This document shows positions 61,202 through 64,000 of a DNA stretch of 64,000 nucleotides, one piece after another; position 1 is the stretch's first letter, and every line of letters starts with the position of its first letter. A model generated the notes under the pieces. That model saw nothing but the letters and a program-made list of their open reading frames with translations. It ran no database searches and was not told the origin of the DNA. Made by a program: the position numbers and the translations under genes. This DNA is from Thiodiazotropha sp040507005. GTDB lineage: Bacteria > Pseudomonadota > Gammaproteobacteria > Chromatiales > Chromatiaceae. The stretch is from contig JBEVVS010000001.1 of the NCBI GenBank assembly GCA_040507005.1, positions 1 through 64,000 on the forward strand, written 5' to 3'.

Positions 61202-63385
61202 ATGCGCCTTATGACCAATAAATCCACCATCTGTTACATCCTGCTGGGGTTGGCACTGTTTTGCAAACCACTCTTCGCCACCCCCAGGGTCCATCATGCA
61301 CTGCAGGTCTCACTCGATCCCAGCGGTCAAATGCTGCAGGTAACAGATCGGATCAGCCTCACCCCCCACCAGCAGGGGGATGAAACGCAACCCGCCAGGC
61401 ATCATCACGGCCGGCTGCGGTTTCTCCTGCATCGCGACCTCAACCCACAAAGCACCACCAAAGGCGTATCCCTGAAAGAGATCGGCCCGATCAGCGATAC
61501 CGGGCCGTTGATCGAATACCAGCTCAGCATGCCTGAAGATCTGCACCATTTCACCCTGGAGTATGGCGGGAAGATCGCCTACCGGCTGACCACCCTGCGA
61601 GAGAGTCCGGGGCGTGTGAGTGAGCGCATGAGGGGCACGATATCGGAGAAGGGGGTCTATCTTGATGCCAGCGCCGGCTGGTACCCCTACTTTCCCGATC
61701 TCTTTATCACCTTTGACCTGCAGGTGGAACTTCCCGCAGCCTGGCTGGCCGTGAGTCAGGGTGAAGGGCCAGAGATCAAGCAGGAGGGAGAGAGAAACAT
61801 CATCCATTGGCATGAACCATCCCCTCAGGATGACATCTATCTGGTCGCTGCCCCATACCACCTCTACCGTCAATCCGCGGCCGGCATCGAGGCACAGGTA
61901 TTTCTACGCCAGCAGGATCCCAGCTTAGCGGAAAGGTACATCCAGGCAACCGAGCGCTATCTGGCCCTCTATCAATCCCTGATTGGCCCCTATCCCTATG
62001 CCAAGTTCGCCTTGGTGGAGAACTTCTGGGAGAGTGGTTACGGCATGCCCTCCTTCACCCTGCTGGGGCCGCGTGTGCTGCGCCTGCCCTTTATCCTGCA
62101 TACATCCTACCCCCATGAGATCCTTCACAACTGGTGGGGAAACAGCGTCTACATCGACTACCGGAGCGGCAACTGGGCGGAGGGTTTGACCAGCTACCTG
62201 TCCGACCATTTGCTGGCGGAGCAGCGGGGACGAGGCGCCAATCACCGGCGCACTGCACTCAAACGCTATGCCGATTTCGTACGCAGCGAAAACGATTTTC
62301 CTCTGACGGCTTTCCGGGCCCGCCATACAACCGCCAGCCAGGCGGTAGGCTATGACAAGAGCCTGATGTTTTTTCATATGTTGAGGCGTCATCTGGGCGA
62401 TCAAACCTTCATCGAGGGACTGCAGATCTTCTTCCGCGAGAACCGCTTCAGAACTGCCGGGTATATGGATCTGAAGCGAGCCTTCGAGAAGGCCGCCGGT
62501 GAGCCTCTCGAGATCCTGTTTCAGCAATGGACCGAGCGCAACGGTGCCCCCAGGTTGGCGGTGAGTGATCTGACCCTGAAACAGGTGAAGGGTGGCTTTC
62601 GCATCCTTGGTACCCTGCATCAGACCCAAGCCTCCGAGCCTTTTCCATTGGCGATTCCGATGCTGACGCGTTTAACTGACGGACAGGTGATCAAGACAGT
62701 AGTCACCGCCCATGAACCTGAGACACCCTTCGCACTGGATCTGGCGGGCAGGCCGGTGCAGCTCGACATCGACCCCTGGTTCGATCTGTTCAGACAACTC
62801 GATCCGGCGGAGACCCCGGCCACCCTGAGCCGGCTGTTTGGCAGCGACCAGGTGTTGATCCTGCTACCCGCCAGGGCGGACAAGGGAATGCTGCAGGCCT
62901 ATCGAGCCTTGGCCCAAGGGTGGAGCAGCGGCTATGATGAGGCGGAGATCCGGCTTGACAGTGAACTGGATCGATTGCCCCAGGATCGAAGCATCTGGCT
63001 GCTGGGGCGGGAAAATCGTTTTCACCAAGCCCTCATGAAGCAGCTCAGCGACCTGCCCGTTTCCCTGCAGTCCCGGGAGATCACACTGACTGACACCAGC
63101 TATCCAACCGGGGAACACAGTTTTGTCTTGAGCCAGCGCAATCTGCAAAGCGGACAAGCCATGGCATGGGTGGTCGGCAATTCCGACACGGCAGTCAAAC
63201 GACTGGCGAGAAAACTCCCCCACTACGGCAAGTACAGCTACCTGGTATTCAAGGGCGATCAGGCTCAGATAGAGCTCAAGGGTGAGTGGCCGATCACCCA
63301 ATCGCCACTACGCTTCAACTTCTCCCAGGACGGGAAGCTGTTTGAGACAACTGAACCCGAACCTCTTGTTTCAATGCCTCACTGA
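61202..63385 (+). CDS. M1-type (gluzincin) zinc metallopeptidase, secreted
   Basis: The 727-residue protein has an N-terminal signal sequence (ICYILLGLALFCKPLFATPR). A beta domain (about 25-225) precedes the catalytic domain with HEILHNWWG (His305, Glu306, His309) and the third zinc ligand in WAEGLTSYL (Glu327). The spacing between HEXXH and Glu is 17 residues rather than the 18 of classical M1 enzymes. A C-terminal region of about 250 residues without recognised motifs follows. It probably trims peptides in the periplasm or outside the cell. Alternative ATG three codons in (61211). No ribosome site is obvious. Confidence 0.88.
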   Translation: MRLMTNKSTICYILLGLALFCKPLFATPRVHHALQVSLDPSGQMLQVTDRISLTPHQQGDETQPARHHHGRLRFLLHRDLNPQSTTKGVSLKEIGPISDTGPLIEYQLSMPEDLHHFTLEYGGKIAYRLTTLRESPGRVSERMRGTISEKGVYLDASAGWYPYFPDLFITFDLQVELPAAWLAVSQGEGPEIKQEGERNIIHWHEPSPQDDIYLVAAPYHLYRQSAAGIEAQVFLRQQDPSLAERYIQATERYLALYQSLIGPYPYAKFALVENFWESGYGMPSFTLLGPRVLRLPFILHTSYPHEILHNWWGNSVYIDYRSGNWAEGLTSYLSDHLLAEQRGRGANHRRTALKRYADFVRSENDFPLTAFRARHTTASQAVGYDKSLMFFHMLRRHLGDQTFIEGLQIFFRENRFRTAGYMDLKRAFEKAAGEPLEILFQQWTERNGAPRLAVSDLTLKQVKGGFRILGTLHQTQASEPFPLAIPMLTRLTDGQVIKTVVTAHEPETPFALDLAGRPVQLDIDPWFDLFRQLDPAETPATLSRLFGSDQVLILLPARADKGMLQAYRALAQGWSSGYDEAEIRLDSELDRLPQDRSIWLLGRENRFHQALMKQLSDLPVSLQSREITLTDTSYPTGEHSFVLSQRNLQSGQAMAWVVGNSDTAVKRLARKLPHYGKYSYLVFKGDQAQIELKGEWPITQSPLRFNFSQDGKLFETTEPEPLVSMPH

Positions 63386-64000
63386 TGATGGGTCGCTGCT
63401 CCCTATCTGATATCCACCATCGCATCTGTCTGTCGCGACGCTGTCTTTGGATCGGCATCATCAGCCTGATACTGCCCAGTGCCATTCTCGCCGGGGAGGT
63501 CAATCTCTATCTGCCCAAGTATCGCTTGCAGCCGAATGAACTGGCGGTAGTGGTCAATGACCGGGATCCACTGAGTGTCAGGATCGGTGAATATTATATG
63601 CAAGCGCGGGGATTGCCGGAGGGGAATCTAATCCATCTCTCCTTCGATCCCCATGCTAAATCAATCCCAGCGACTGGATTCAAATCGATCCGGGACGAGT
63701 TATTGCAGAAGACCCCCGCATCGATCCAGGCCTATGCCCTGACCTGGCGCACCCCCTATCGTGTAGGCTGTATGTCCATCACCTCGGCAATCACCTTTGG
63801 CTTTGACAAGAGCTGGTGCTCGTCACAGCTCTGCGCCACCACCCGACACAGTCCCTATTTCAACTACTCGGGAGCTGATCCCCTGAAGGATCTCTCCCTG
63901 CGTCCATCAATCACCGTCGCTGCCGAGAACTTCACTGCAGCCAAACAATTGATCGACCGGGGTCTGCTTGCAGACAGCACTCTTCCCCAGGGGACCGCCT
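63385..64000 (+). CDS. TIGR03790 family protein, 3' end cut off
   Basis: The frame begins with ATG-ATG at 63385, overlapping the peptidase stop (TGATG), and is still open at the window end; 205 codons are visible. After a short hydrophobic signal (IGIISLILPSAILAGEV) comes ELAVVVNDRDPLSVRIGEYY and MQARGLPEGNLIHLSF, which is the characteristic opening of the TIGR03790 family. TYALTWRTPYRV-like and GVD-like parts follow (here YALTWRTPYRVGCMSITSA). These exported proteins have no known function. It is translationally coupled to the peptidase. Confidence 0.82.
   Translation, partial: MMGRCSLSDIHHRICLSRRCLWIGIISLILPSAILAGEVNLYLPKYRLQPNELAVVVNDRDPLSVRIGEYYMQARGLPEGNLIHLSFDPHAKSIPATGFKSIRDELLQKTPASIQAYALTWRTPYRVGCMSITSAITFGFDKSWCSSQLCATTRHSPYFNYSGADPLKDLSLRPSITVAAENFTAAKQLIDRGLLADSTLPQGTA

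Noticed and set aside
1..64000. CRISPR arrays, insertion sequences and prophage genes
   Set aside because: No regular direct repeats with spacers, no transposase motifs and no phage structural genes were seen on either strand.

Overview
The window looks like chromosome of a nitrogen-fixing gammaproteobacterium of the sulfur-oxidising kind. A nifL-nifA pair sits divergently beside a complete rnfABCDGE(H) operon, an arrangement known from Azotobacter and related diazotrophs. The remaining genes (RND and MMPL exporters, PAS-GGDEF-EAL protein, HDOD protein, YgfZ, TrhP, HrpB) are typically gammaproteobacterial. A relative of the lucinid-clam symbionts (Candidatus Thiodiazotropha) or of Sedimenticola would fit, but that is inference from gene content only. 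I saw no rRNA, tRNA, CRISPR array, phage or transposase gene.

Layout: 1-5.1 kb holds the end of a TrmO/TsaA-like gene and an RND efflux adaptor/pump pair. 5.2-10.1 kb (minus strand) holds a membrane-anchored Cys-rich microprotein, a large FecR-TPR-outer-membrane-barrel gene split by an in-frame TAG, an Arg-rich 57-residue protein and a DUF481 outer membrane protein. 10.4-12.7 kb is an extradiol dioxygenase/SDR pair with a divergent TetR regulator and palindromic operators. 12.7-21.8 kb is nifA, nifL and rnfABCDGEH. The nifL-rnfA gap carries two perfect TGT-N10-ACA sites and two divergent sigma-54-type promoters, so NifA probably drives both its own operon and the electron-transport complex that supplies nitrogenase. 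21.8-24.4 kb has a thioredoxin, a beta-propeller-like secreted protein and a TauE/SafE exporter. 24.4-27.1 kb is an AT-rich insert with a FemAB/BioF2-type acyltransferase and a glycosyltransferase. 27.1-31.8 kb has hrpB and a membrane-anchored Rad50/YhaN-like ATPase with a 65-residue partner.

32.3-38.1 kb has a small orphan gene, then TetR, MMPL transporter, LolA-like protein and an outer membrane barrel protein, together resembling an inner-to-outer-membrane lipid export route. A 106-bp structured inverted repeat lies before the barrel gene. 38.2-39.5 kb is a two-gene cassette of a TIR/zinc-ribbon protein and a zinc-ribbon membrane protein. 39.8-45.2 kb has a lipoprotein combining FN3 repeats, a pectate-lyase-like helix and a GH114 glycosidase, then a c-di-GMP enzyme. 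45.8-49.3 kb has a lipoprotein, an RNB-family nuclease and ygfZ. 49.3-57.6 kb runs on the plus strand: HDOD protein, ABC-2 exporter, deaminase, then asparagine synthetase, acyl carrier protein, AMP-forming ligase and a NAD-synthetase-like protein. The last four look like a small carrier-protein-based amide-forming pathway of unknown product. 57.6-64 kb has a GFA protein, GNAT, trhP, ChaN-PDZ protein, an M1-type peptidase and the start of a TIGR03790-family gene.

All calls rest on reading the sequence and recalled family motifs. No database search was run.
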